Positions 33,211 through 42,198 are shown, counted from the stretch's first letter. The stretch: DNA of 64,000 nucleotides from an uncultured Anaeroplasmataceae bacterium (GCA_947629825.1 CANRFF010000005.1:1-64000), one strand, 5' to 3'. Notes: generated from the letters alone by a model not told the origin. Numbers and translations: made by a program.

Positions 33211-35529
33211 ATGGAGGAGAATACAAAAATTGTATTGCCGGCCATCGCAGTACGTGGTGTCGTTCCGCTGCCAAATAATGAATTTCGTATCGAAGTCGGG
33301 CGTGAAAACTCGGTTTTGGCTTTGGATGCTGCCGAAAAAATGTATGGCGGAAACATTTTATTGCTGGTTCAAAAGGATCCTACGTTGGAAGATGTGACAC
33401 CCGATGATGTTCAATCTGTCGGAGTTCTTGCGAAAATCACTTTGAAATTGCGTCTTCCGAATCAGAATTTCAAAGTGAAATTCAAAATTACGGATCGGAT
33501 TGAAATCAAAGAATTCACTTCACTGGCTCCGTACTTTGTTTGTGCTTATGAAAAATTATATTCCATTTGTCAAAAAGATGATGTGGAATTTGCGATGATG
33601 AAAAATATTGCGCAATCTTTGGCTTCTTCGGGAATGAATTTACTGCAAAATCAAGATGAAGTGGCCAAGTTGTTTTCCAATGGAGCCAATGCCGATGTTT
33701 TGTCGGATGTTGTTGCGTTTCAACTGAAATTGACGGGGAATGTTTCCAAACTCCGCTATTTATCGGAATTGAGTGCGTCGAAACGATTGGAATATATCCT
33801 TGAAGATATTGAACACGAGAAGGAAATTATCGATATCGAAGCGAAGATCAACAACGAAGTGAAAAAGTCGATCGACGAATCGCAGAAAGAATATTATCTT
33901 CGGGAAAAAATGCGGGCGATTCAGAATGAACTTGGAGATAAAGCCCGTCAGGAAGAAGATGTGGAAGCGTTACGGAAAGCCATTGAAGAGGCTCAACTTC
34001 CGAAAAACATTCATGAAAAAGCTGTTTCGGAATTGCAGAAGTATGCCAATACCAACAACCAAATGGCCGAATCGGGAATTATTCGTTCTTATTTGGATTT
34101 CATTATCGCTCTTCCTTGGCATCAGGCCAGTGAAGACAATAACGATTTGAGCGACGTTGCGAAGAAATTGGATAAAAATCATTACGGTTTGGAAAAGGTA
34201 AAAGATCGTATTATCGAATACTTGGCTGTCAAAATGATGACGGGGCATAACCCTCAGACCATTTTGTGTTTTGCGGGTCCTCCGGGAGTCGGAAAAACTT
34301 CTCTGGCAAAATCCATCAGCGAGGCGTTGGGAAGAAAATTCGTCAAACAGTCTTTGGGTGGAATCCGGGATGAATCCGAAATCCGCGGCCACCGAAGAAC
34401 GTATATCGGGGCGCTTCCGGGAAGAATTTTGAAAGGAATGAAAGATGCCAAGACGGTCAATCCCGTATTTTTACTGGATGAAATCGATAAAATGACTTCG
34501 GATTATCGGGGAGATCCGGCAGCGGCAATGTTGGAGGTGTTGGATCCGGAACAAAATCGGTTCTTTTCGGACAATTATTTGGAAGAACCTTATGATTTGT
34601 CGCAGGTGATGTTTATCACAACTGCCAACGACCTTTCGAATATTCCCGCACCGTTAAGGGATCGTATGGAAATTATCGAACTTTCCTCTTATACGGAAAT
34701 CGAGAAATTCAATATTGCGTTTAAGCATTTGCTTCCGAAAGAATTGGAAGAACACGGATTGACTCCGGAACAACTTTCGATTGAAGATGATGCGATGTAT
34801 GCGATCATTCAAAATTATACAAGGGAAGCGGGAGTCCGTGAATTGAATCGGATGCTTGCGACCATTTGCCGAAAGACCGTTAAGAAGATTTTGATGAACC
34901 AGGTTACGTCCGTTTGCATTACCTGTGATTTGCTTTCGGAATATTTGGGCAAAATCCGGTTTACAAACAATAAAAACCGGGAAAAGAATCAAGTTGGGGT
35001 CGTTACGGGACTTGCCTATACGCAGTATGGTGGAGATACTTTGGATATCGAAGTAACGATCTATCCGGGAAAAGGCGGACTGCAGTTGACCGGAAAACTG
35101 GGCGATGTCATGAAAGAATCTGCCCAAGCGGCATTTTCATACGTCAAATCCCATGCGGATCTGTGCCAGATTTCCAAGAAAGTATTGGAAGAAAATGACA
35201 TTCATATTCATGTGCCGGAAGGAGCGGTTCCGAAAGACGGACCGTCTGCGGGAGTAACATTAACCACCGCATTGGTATCTGCTCTTTCGAATCGCCCGGT
35301 CGATTGTCATATCGGTATGACGGGAGAAATCACGCTTCGTGGTCAGGTTCTGCCGATCGGCGGACTGAAAGAAAAGTCCATTGCGGCTCACAGAAGCGGG
35401 TTGACGAAAATCTTTATTCCGAAAGAAAACGAACGGGATATCGATGACATTCCGGAAGAAGTCCGTCAGGCTTTGAAAATTCAACCGGTCAGCGATGTTT
35501 CCGAAATTTTACAAAATGTATTCAAATAA
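33211..35529 (+). CDS. lon: ATP-dependent protease Lon
   Basis: This 772-residue cytosolic protease has an N-terminal LonN substrate-binding domain (about 1-200), a coiled linker, an AAA+ module (Walker A GPPGVGKT near residue 356, Walker B FLLDEIDK) and a C-terminal Ser-Lys protease domain with the serine in PKDGPSAGVT and the lysine in GGLKEKSIAAH. The ATG at 33211 follows GGAAGGA. A longer frame from GTG 33160 begins inside the -10 and is ruled out. It is regulated probably through the inverted repeat at its promoter. Confidence 0.96.
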   Translation: MEENTKIVLPAIAVRGVVPLPNNEFRIEVGRENSVLALDAAEKMYGGNILLLVQKDPTLEDVTPDDVQSVGVLAKITLKLRLPNQNFKVKFKITDRIEIKEFTSLAPYFVCAYEKLYSICQKDDVEFAMMKNIAQSLASSGMNLLQNQDEVAKLFSNGANADVLSDVVAFQLKLTGNVSKLRYLSELSASKRLEYILEDIEHEKEIIDIEAKINNEVKKSIDESQKEYYLREKMRAIQNELGDKARQEEDVEALRKAIEEAQLPKNIHEKAVSELQKYANTNNQMAESGIIRSYLDFIIALPWHQASEDNNDLSDVAKKLDKNHYGLEKVKDRIIEYLAVKMMTGHNPQTILCFAGPPGVGKTSLAKSISEALGRKFVKQSLGGIRDESEIRGHRRTYIGALPGRILKGMKDAKTVNPVFLLDEIDKMTSDYRGDPAAAMLEVLDPEQNRFFSDNYLEEPYDLSQVMFITTANDLSNIPAPLRDRMEIIELSSYTEIEKFNIAFKHLLPKELEEHGLTPEQLSIEDDAMYAIIQNYTREAGVRELNRMLATICRKTVKKILMNQVTSVCITCDLLSEYLGKIRFTNNKNREKNQVGVVTGLAYTQYGGDTLDIEVTIYPGKGGLQLTGKLGDVMKESAQAAFSYVKSHADLCQISKKVLEENDIHIHVPEGAVPKDGPSAGVTLTTALVSALSNRPVDCHIGMTGEITLRGQVLPIGGLKEKSIAAHRSGLTKIFIPKENERDIDDIPEEVRQALKIQPVSDVSEILQNVFK

Positions 35530-35710
35530 AAACTGTTGCATTCTTGATGAATAAAAATTAAAATAAAGATGGATGATTTGAATCAAATTCTTATCATCCA
35601 TCGTTTGATTTTACCGAAAGGAGCCATAAGAATGAGAAAAAGATATATTATACCCTTTATTTCAGTAATACTTTTATTGGGAGTGGGACTGAGTTCCTGT
35701 AAGAAAAAAG

Positions 35711-35718
35711 CCCCCCCC
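35711..35718. repeat. C8 homopolymer in the coding sequence
   Basis: Eight consecutive C ten bases after the lipobox cysteine codon, preceded by AAAAAAG. Seven (or ten) C restore the full-length frame. Confidence 0.9.
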
Positions 35719-35906
35719 AGAGATATCGTTTGATGAAGTGATAGAAAATAATGAAATTGTGGGATATGAAGTTTACGGTAGCCATGGTGATCCGGATCTG
35801 GAAACGGTAATCATCCCGGAAAAGTATAAGGATTTACCGGTAATAAAAATTTCAAACGTTGCTTTTTCCGGATATTCCAATCTGACCAGTGTCACGATTC
35901 CGGACA

Positions 35907-36113
35907 GTGTGGTAAGTATTGGAGAACTTGCATTCAGCGGTTGTAGTAGTTTAACAAGCATTACCATTCCGGACAGTGTGGTAAGTATCGGAGAGTGTGC
36001 GTTCAGCGGTTGTAGCAGTTTAACAAGCATTACCATTCCAAACAGTGTGGTAAGTATCGGAAATAGTGCTTTTGACGAATGCAGTAGTTTAACTAACATT
36101 ACCATTTCAGATG
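35907..36113 (+). repeat. tandem 69-bp coding repeats (three copies)
   Basis: Three nearly identical 69-bp (23-codon) units encode SVVSIGE-AFSGCSSLTSITIP repeats. DNA identity between neighbours is very high, more than the protein constraint requires, so copy number could change by recombination. Confidence 0.8.
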
Positions 36114-36711
36114 GCGTGACAATTATCGGGGATTATGCTTTTGAAGATTGTAGTAGTTTAACGAGCATTATCATTCCGGGTAGTGTGGTAAGTATCGGAG
36201 AACGTGCGTTCAGCGGTTGTAGCAATCTGACAGTCCTTACTCTTTCTCATGGTGTGACAATTATCGGTAAAGAAGTTTGTCTTAATTGCGACAATTTAAC
36301 AAATCTCACCGTTCCCGGTAGTGTGGTAAGTATTGGAGAGTATGCGTTTCACAATTTAAGGAGTCTTGTAATTGGCCATGGTGTGAGAAGTATCGACGCT
36401 CATGCTTTTGGAAGTTGCCACAGTTTAGAAAGCATCATCATTCCAAGTACTATGAGAAGTATCGGGGAAAGTGCTTTTAATGGTATCAACAAAGTGTATT
36501 ATGCCGGCACGATTGAAAGTTGGTCTTTGATTGATATTGCTCAAAATAGCGACGGAAGTGATTCCGAATTCGAAGAATATATAGCGAATGGTGCATTATA
36601 CTATTATAGTGAGGCTGAACCGAGTGATGATGGATATCAATATTGGCATTATGTAAATGGCACTGTTGTAGAGTGGTAAAAGTATTCTTTTTGAAATAAA
36701 TAAATTCAAGT

Positions 36712-36745
36712 AAGACTGTCGACTTTATGTTGATAGTCTTTTTTT
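36712..36745 (+). terminator. terminator after the first LRR lipoprotein
   Basis: AAGACTGTC/GATAGTCTT with extension and seven T. Confidence 0.85.
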
Positions 36746-36891
36746 AACTTTTCGTTTGGATAAACCAAAACGACGAAGATCAGTCTTTACAATATTTTGA
36801 ATGTTTTTTACAAGGTTATTGCATTTTTGACGGATAAAATTAAAATGAAAGCAATTGTTGATCTGATTTTTGCCGAAAAGGAGTAATAAGA

Positions 36892-37641
36892 ATGAAAAAC
36901 TGGCGCTTTTTACTGTTTGCTTTAATGATACTTTCATTGGGAATGGGACTTATTTCTTGTAAGGAATCATTATCGATTTCAAATACACAAGAACCGGAAA
37001 ATAACAACAATGATCTTTTGGAAAAGTATGATTCGAAAGATTTATTTTTTACCGAGATGAGAGAAAATAATAAAATCGTAGGATTTGAAGTCAGTGGGTT
37101 AAAAGATTTGACGTTAACAGAAGTGACAATTCCCGAAAAATATCATAACTTACCGGTGATGAGCATTGAAGAAGGGGCTTTTTCAGAGTGTAGCGGTTTA
37201 ACGAGTATATCACTTCCAAATAGTGTGACGAACATCGGCAAACGGGCTTTTTTCGGCTGTAGCAGTCTAACAAATATCGTTCTTCCAGAGGGTGTGACAA
37301 ATATCGAAAAATATACTTTCAATGGATGCAGTAGTCTGATAAGTATCACCATTCCAAATAAAGTGATAAGTATCGGATATTCTGCGTTCGTCGGGTGCAG
37401 TAGTTTAAGAAGTATCATTTTACCGAAAAGTGTAGTGAGTATCGAAACAGATGCTTTCCGAAATTGCGTTAAGTTAGATAAAGTCTATTATACCGGAACG
37501 AAAGAAGATTGGGAATTATTAAAGATCGGTGATTATAATTATGCTTTGAAAAAGGGGACCATTTATTATTATAGCGAGAATGAACCGAGTGATAGTAAAT
37601 ATTATTGGCATTATGCAAATGGTACTGTTGCCGAGTGGTAG
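36892..37641 (+). CDS. BspA-like leucine-rich-repeat lipoprotein (short)
   Basis: This 249-residue surface lipoprotein has lipobox ISC (Cys24), a spacer rich in Asn and Glu, the MRENNKIVGFEV linker and about five TpLRR repeats (IPNSVTNIGKRAFFGCSSLTNI type). The conserved C-terminal module ends YYWHYANGTVAEW. The start follows AAAAGGAG. Its promoter (TTGCAT, 16-base spacer, TAAAAT) resembles that of the first paralogue, but no long homopolymer is present. The family in gut and oral anaerobes binds host proteins or mediates adherence. Confidence 0.85.
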   Translation: MKNWRFLLFALMILSLGMGLISCKESLSISNTQEPENNNNDLLEKYDSKDLFFTEMRENNKIVGFEVSGLKDLTLTEVTIPEKYHNLPVMSIEEGAFSECSGLTSISLPNSVTNIGKRAFFGCSSLTNIVLPEGVTNIEKYTFNGCSSLISITIPNKVISIGYSAFVGCSSLRSIILPKSVVSIETDAFRNCVKLDKVYYTGTKEDWELLKIGDYNYALKKGTIYYYSENEPSDSKYYWHYANGTVAEW

Positions 37642-37678
37642 AAAGGATTTTCTCTTTTGAAATAAATAAATTCAAGTA

Positions 37679-37711
37679 GGACTGTTGACGATATGTCGAC
37701 AGTCTTTTTTT
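37679..37711 (+). terminator. terminator after the second LRR lipoprotein
   Basis: A 9-bp stem ACTGTTGAC/GTCGACAGT (one G-T pair), loop of five, and seven T. Confidence 0.88.
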
Positions 37712-37731
37712 GATAAATTTTTCAGTATCTC

Positions 37732-37761
37732 TTGACAAAAAACAAGGGGGGGGGGTAAAAT
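37732..37761 (+). promoter_or_regulatory. promoter with poly-G spacer, probably phase-variable
   Basis: A consensus -35 TTGACA (37732-37737) is separated by 18 bases from TAAAAT (37756-37761). Ten of these bases, 37746-37755, are a run of G that abuts the -10. One G fewer would give the ideal 17-base spacer. The arrangement is like the variable spacers of Neisseria porA or opc. Confidence 0.8.
37746..37755. repeat. G10 homopolymer in promoter spacer
   Basis: Ten consecutive G directly before the -10 of the large LRR lipoprotein gene, the longest G/C run I noticed in this AT-rich window. Confidence 0.92.
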
Positions 37762-37833
37762 CATCTTAGAAAATCAGAAAACGGCGCTGATCGGTTATTC
37801 AGCCGTAATTGTTTTATGAAAGGAGTCATCAGA

Positions 37834-40185
37834 ATGAAAAAAAGATATTTTTTGCCGGTACTTTTGGGAATACTTTCATTGGGAGTGGTGTTGACTGCAT
37901 GTAATAAGAAAAACAGTGACACAGGAGATTCCGAATGGACGGATCCGGGGGTTTGGGAACCGGACAATAACAACGATTCTCCCAATCAAAATCCGGATGA
38001 GGGTGAGGGTAATGTTGTGGAAGGAGTAGGTTTATTTACTGAAATTATAGAAAATGATACCATCGTAGGATATGAACTTAATTCCGCCGATCCCGAGAAA
38101 AAGACAATCATTATTCCGGAAAAGCATAAGAACTTACCGGTAATCAGTATCGGATATGAGGCTTTTGCCGAAAGGGAGGATCTGGAAAGTGTTACGATTC
38201 CGGACAGTGTCACAAGAATCGGAGACGATGCTTTCCGCAATTGCGGTATTTTGACAAGCGTAACGATGGGAACACTGGTTTCAAGTATCGGTGAAGGAGC
38301 TTTCAAAGGTTGCAGTAGCTTAAGAAACATCACCATACCGGCGAGTATGACAAAGATTGAAAACAGTGTTTTCAGTGGTTGTGGCAGCTTGACAAGGGTT
38401 GAAATACCGAAAGGAATCACGAGTATCGGAAGCAGTGCGTTCTTAAATTGTTATAAATTGGTAGAGATATACAACTATTCCGATTTGAAATTGGCAGTTG
38501 GCTCCAATGAATTCGGACATATCGCTCAGTATGCCAAAGTGATCCATACTCAAGAAGAAGCAAGCATTATTGAGACCACGAAAGATGGTTTATATGATTA
38601 TTTCGAATGGGATGATCAATGTTATTTACTGTTATATAAAGGAAAAGAGAAAGGAATCACATTACCGAACAACTTGGGTGGGAATACTTATGAATTATAC
38701 CCTCATCTTTTCGATGAACGGGATTTGTTTGTCGATAGTTATGTGGCTGAAAAACGCAATTTGTTGACGAGCGTTACCATTTCTAGTGGTGTGACAAGTA
38801 TCGGGGACTATGCTTTTTATTATTGTCGTAATCTTTCAAACATTACCATTTCGGATAGTGTGGTAAGTATCGGCGATTCTGCTTTTCAAAATTGTAATAA
38901 TTTCAAAAATATCACGATTCCAAACAGTGTGGAAAGTATCGGTGATTATGTTTTTCGAAATTGCAACAGTTTAACCAGCATAACGATAGGAAATGGTGTA
39001 GAAAGCATCGGTGTAGAGGCTTTCGGGTATTGCGATAAATTGGATAAAGTATATTATGACGGAACGGCGGAAAATTGGTGTCAGATTGATTTCAATAGTG
39101 ACCGGTTTTCCACGCCGATGTTTTATGCCAATCATTTCTATATGAAAAATGGCGGTAATTGGGAAGAAGTGACAAGAATAGAAATTCCAGATGGTGTCAC
39201 GAAAATAGGAGCGTATCAATTCTATGGATTCAAAAATTTGACATCTGTTTCCATTCCGAATAGTGTGACAACGATCGGGGATTATGCTTTTGATCAATGT
39301 GAAAGTTTAATATATCATGAAAGTGGTGACGGTTTCTATTTGGGAAATGCAGAAAATCCGGTATTGTTTATGTATAAAGTAAATAATGAGAATATCACGG
39401 AAACGACGATTTCTGCAAATACGAAGTTCTTTTATGCCAATGCATTCCTTTATTGCAAGCAATTGGATAAAGTATATTATGAAGGAACGATAGAAAATTG
39501 GTGTCAGATTGGTTTCGGTGGAGATTCCATTGGTTCTACGCCGATGTGTCATGCCAATCATTTCTATATGAGAAAAGACAGTGATTGGGAAGAAGTCACC
39601 AGTATAGAAATATCAGAGGATATAACGAAAATCGGAAATTTTCAATTCTATGGCTTTCGGAATGTAACCTCTATTCTTCTTCCGGAAACCATCACAAAGA
39701 TCGGAACAGACGCTTTCAGAGATTGCAGCCGTTTAGCAGCCATAAAAATTCCTGATAGTGTAACAAGTATCGGAAAAAGAGCATTTTATGGTTGTAGTGA
39801 GATGTCATGGGTAATTGTCGGAGAGAAAGTAACCACCATCGAAAAAGAGACATTTTATGATTGTTCCTCTTTGATGGACGTTACGCTTGGAAATCAGGTG
39901 AAAACCATTGATGAAGCAGCTTTTTACCGGTGCAGCAGTTTAAGAAGTATCATTTTACCGAAAAGTATAGTGAGTGTCGGAAAAAATGCTTTCCGAGATT
40001 ATCAAGGGGGTTGCAAAGTCTACTATACCGGAACGAAAGAAGATTGGGAATTATTAAAGATCGGTGATTATAATTATGCTTTGGAAAATGGTACCATCTA
40101 TTATTATAGTGATGATCACAGTGCCAGCGGTCATTGGTGGAAATATGATAATCAAGGGTATATTCAGTCTTGGGACAATGCCTGA
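37834..40185 (+). CDS. large BspA-like leucine-rich-repeat lipoprotein
   Basis: This 783-residue surface lipoprotein has lipobox TAC (Cys24), an acidic Asp/Asn/Pro-rich linker and two or three blocks of TpLRR repeats separated by KVYYDGTAENWCQIDF-type inserts. The C-terminal module KVYYTGTKEDWELLKIG ends in a tryptophan-rich tail. The ATG at 37834 follows AAAGGAG; an earlier ATG overlaps that site. Its last part is nearly identical in DNA to the short paralogue, a sign of gene conversion or recent duplication. Transcription is probably switched by the poly-G tract in the promoter. Confidence 0.87.
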   Translation: MKKRYFLPVLLGILSLGVVLTACNKKNSDTGDSEWTDPGVWEPDNNNDSPNQNPDEGEGNVVEGVGLFTEIIENDTIVGYELNSADPEKKTIIIPEKHKNLPVISIGYEAFAEREDLESVTIPDSVTRIGDDAFRNCGILTSVTMGTLVSSIGEGAFKGCSSLRNITIPASMTKIENSVFSGCGSLTRVEIPKGITSIGSSAFLNCYKLVEIYNYSDLKLAVGSNEFGHIAQYAKVIHTQEEASIIETTKDGLYDYFEWDDQCYLLLYKGKEKGITLPNNLGGNTYELYPHLFDERDLFVDSYVAEKRNLLTSVTISSGVTSIGDYAFYYCRNLSNITISDSVVSIGDSAFQNCNNFKNITIPNSVESIGDYVFRNCNSLTSITIGNGVESIGVEAFGYCDKLDKVYYDGTAENWCQIDFNSDRFSTPMFYANHFYMKNGGNWEEVTRIEIPDGVTKIGAYQFYGFKNLTSVSIPNSVTTIGDYAFDQCESLIYHESGDGFYLGNAENPVLFMYKVNNENITETTISANTKFFYANAFLYCKQLDKVYYEGTIENWCQIGFGGDSIGSTPMCHANHFYMRKDSDWEEVTSIEISEDITKIGNFQFYGFRNVTSILLPETITKIGTDAFRDCSRLAAIKIPDSVTSIGKRAFYGCSEMSWVIVGEKVTTIEKETFYDCSSLMDVTLGNQVKTIDEAAFYRCSSLRSIILPKSIVSVGKNAFRDYQGGCKVYYTGTKEDWELLKIGDYNYALENGTIYYYSDDHSASGHWWKYDNQGYIQSWDNA

Positions 40186-40241
40186 TGTACGGGAGGTATT
40201 CCAAACCTTTGCTGATAAAATAAAGTAAAGAAAGAAATAAG

Positions 40242-40278
40242 AAAGACGATGAAAAAATCATTGTCTTTTTTATTTTTT
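40242..40278 (+). terminator. terminator after the LRR lipoprotein cluster
   Basis: AAAGACGATGA/TCATTGTCTTT stem (one G-T pair), loop AAAAA, followed by T-rich sequence. Confidence 0.85.
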
Positions 40279-40315
40279 TGAAGATATCGTCTATTTATAT
40301 CATAGAGGTGAAAAA

Positions 40316-41035
40316 ATGAAGGTTAAGGAGCTGGAAATTCATGAACGTCCGCGGGAACGGTTGATTGAAAAGGGAGCGAATGCTTTAAGTAATGTGGAAT
40401 TACTTGCGATTTTGCTGGGAAGCGGGACATCCAGAGAAGATGTGGTTCAACTTTCGGAACGGATTTGCAGGAAGTATTCTTTTTCGAAATTGAAAGAATT
40501 GTCTTATGAAGAATTGATTCAAATCGATGGAATCAAAATGGCAAAAGCCACTCAACTGCTTGCTTGTTTTGAAATTGTCAAACGGGCGATGAACAAAGAG
40601 TTGTATCGGGTGGAATTTCAGCATCCTTCGAAAATTTTCGAATATGTTTATTCCGATATTATGCTTTTGGAAGAAGAGGTTTTGATTGTTTTATATGTCG
40701 GTTGTAAACTTCAGATTTTAAAGAAAAGTATTTTTTCTTCTTTTTCGGGCTTCCTTGTGGAATTTCCGACGAAAAAAATCATTTCGGAGGCACTGTCTTG
40801 TCATGCCTACGGAATCATTTTCGTACACAATCATCCTTCCGGAGAAGTTCTTCCGTCAAAGGAAGATATTGAAGTGACGCTGAATTTTAAAAGGGTGCTT
40901 TCCTATCTGCAAATCATTCTTTTGGATCATTTGGTGGTATCGACGACGAATTATTATTCCTTTTTGGGACATGGTCTTTTTACTCGGGACGAAGAATATA
41001 ATTTTTTGGGTGATTGGGATGAAAACCGGAATTAA
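40316..41035 (+). CDS. radC: RadC-family JAB domain protein
   Basis: This 239-residue protein has an N-terminal helix-hairpin-helix-like part (LSNVELLAILLGSG and GIKMAKATQLLACFE) and a C-terminal JAB/MPN metalloprotease-like domain with the motif HNHPSG...SKED. Despite its name its role is not DNA repair proven; it is linked to DNA processing in several bacteria. It is preceded by a GAGGTG site and coupled to the next gene by a 17-base overlap, placing it directly before a SpoIVFA/FB-like pair. Confidence 0.92.
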   Translation: MKVKELEIHERPRERLIEKGANALSNVELLAILLGSGTSREDVVQLSERICRKYSFSKLKELSYEELIQIDGIKMAKATQLLACFEIVKRAMNKELYRVEFQHPSKIFEYVYSDIMLLEEEVLIVLYVGCKLQILKKSIFSSFSGFLVEFPTKKIISEALSCHAYGIIFVHNHPSGEVLPSKEDIEVTLNFKRVLSYLQIILLDHLVVSTTNYYSFLGHGLFTRDEEYNFLGDWDENRN

Positions 41036-41477
41036 GATGGCGTTTCTGGGGGTATTTTTATTGGGGTATTTTTGTCTTTCTCCGTTTCAAAAGATCTGCC
41101 GGTCGGAATGGAATTTTTCTTATGTCACTTCGATGATTGCGCAAAGTCTGTATCAGGATGATGTTTCCGTTTCTTCAGAGAAATTGCGGGTAAAAGATTT
41201 TTATCTGGATGGAGAAAAACTATATATTTTCCCGCTCAATGGGGATGTTTTTTTGCCGGTCGGAACGATGGTCTGTTCCGTCAGAGGAAACGAACTGGAA
41301 GTGGTGGAAACGTCTCATCGGTATTTGATTTCGCATTTTACCGAAGTAAGTGCGTTGTTGTATCAGTATGTGGTGGGTGGTAAAGCACTGGCCAAAACAA
41401 ACGATTTTTATCTGGTGGAGGGAGAAGATGTTGTTCGCTTGGCGGCAATGTTGGAAATCGATTACGTCCAAGTTTAA
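41019..41477 (+). CDS. SpoIVFA-like membrane protein with degenerate M23 domain
   Basis: This 152-residue protein has one N-terminal membrane helix (about 5-22), then an extracytoplasmic domain whose strands follow the LytM/M23 pattern without metal ligands: FPLNGDVFLPVGTMV, then VVETSHRYLISHF, then a YQYVVGGKAL turn. That is the layout of SpoIVFA, the regulator that holds SpoIVFB inactive. The identity is inferred from the pattern plus the M50 protease gene that overlaps it by 50 bases. Confidence 0.6.
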   Translation: MKTGIKMAFLGVFLLGYFCLSPFQKICRSEWNFSYVTSMIAQSLYQDDVSVSSEKLRVKDFYLDGEKLYIFPLNGDVFLPVGTMVCSVRGNELEVVETSHRYLISHFTEVSALLYQYVVGGKALAKTNDFYLVEGEDVVRLAAMLEIDYVQV

Positions 41478-42198
41478 AGTGGACGTTTCTTTTTTTCTTT
41501 TGATTTTTCTGTTCTTTTTTTCTCCGAAACAAACGCTTCTCGGAAAACTTTTTTTGGCACTGTGCCTCCATGAACTGGGGCATTGGGTGGTGATTGTTGT
41601 TTTCCGAATGAAAATCGAAAGTTTTAGGTTATATGTCGGTGGTTTTCTGATTCGGAAAGAAGATTCGTTTCAGACGTTTTCAAAAGACATCTTTTTGTAT
41701 ACTGCCGGAATTCTGGTCAACTTTTTTTGTGTTTGTCTTTCTCGGGATGTGGAATTCCGGCAAGTTTCTTTGGGGCTGATGTTTTTGAATTTGCTTCCGA
41801 TTTACCCTTTGGACGGATATCAACTGTTGAAATGTATTTTGGAATACTTTTTTCCCGTTTATTATTCGTTTTATTTTTTATGGGGAATTTCTCTTTTGAC
41901 GCTGTTGGTTGGGACGATTTTTTTTGTTCTTTTTCGGCTCGATTGGGTTTATTTGTTTTATATTTTTTATTTTTTGTTTCTCGAACTTCGGCTTTTTTCT
42001 CAACGATTCGTTGCTTATCAACGATTTTTATGGAAAAAAAGCGAACAAAAAAATCTTCAACCGAAAAGAAAAATTCGATTTCATTTCCATTTCAAACGCT
42101 TTTTTTACCGATATCATTCTATCGTGATGTCCGACTTCGGAAAAGAGATTTCCGAACGAGAACTGCTCAATGAAATTTTCTTAGGGAAAGAAATTTGA
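41428..42198 (+). CDS. site-2 metalloprotease (M50), SpoIVFB-like
   Basis: This 256-residue intramembrane zinc protease has HELGH in a membrane helix near residue 49 and NLLPIYPLDGYQ (the third-ligand motif) near 125. It has five or six membrane segments and an Arg/Lys-rich cytoplasmic C-terminal region. SpoIVFB cleaves pro-sigma-K in Bacillus. No sigma-K is visible here. The ATG at 41428 follows GGAGGGAG inside the preceding gene. Together with radC upstream this preserves part of the Bacillus radC...spoIVFA-spoIVFB neighbourhood without mreBCD/minCD. Confidence 0.82.
   Translation: MLFAWRQCWKSITSKFKVDVSFFLLIFLFFFSPKQTLLGKLFLALCLHELGHWVVIVVFRMKIESFRLYVGGFLIRKEDSFQTFSKDIFLYTAGILVNFFCVCLSRDVEFRQVSLGLMFLNLLPIYPLDGYQLLKCILEYFFPVYYSFYFLWGISLLTLLVGTIFFVLFRLDWVYLFYIFYFLFLELRLFSQRFVAYQRFLWKKSEQKNLQPKRKIRFHFHFKRFFYRYHSIVMSDFGKEISERELLNEIFLGKEI

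Larger units (their letters stand above)
35632..36679 (+). pseudogene. BspA-like leucine-rich-repeat lipoprotein, out of frame at a poly-C tract (phase-variable OFF)
   Basis: The ATG at 35632 (site AAAGGAG) opens a type II signal peptide (MRKRYIIPFISVILLLGVG..., lipobox SSC). The frame then meets eight C at 35711-35718 and stops at 35733 after 33 codons. With one C fewer it would continue in frame to 36679 (348 residues), through a linker (ENNEIVGYEV) shared with the paralogues, about ten TpLRR/LRR_5 repeats, and the C-terminal KVYYAGT...YWHYVNGTVVEW module. Most likely this is a phase-variable surface protein read in the off state. A sequencing error in the homopolymer is the alternative. 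Confidence 0.85.
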
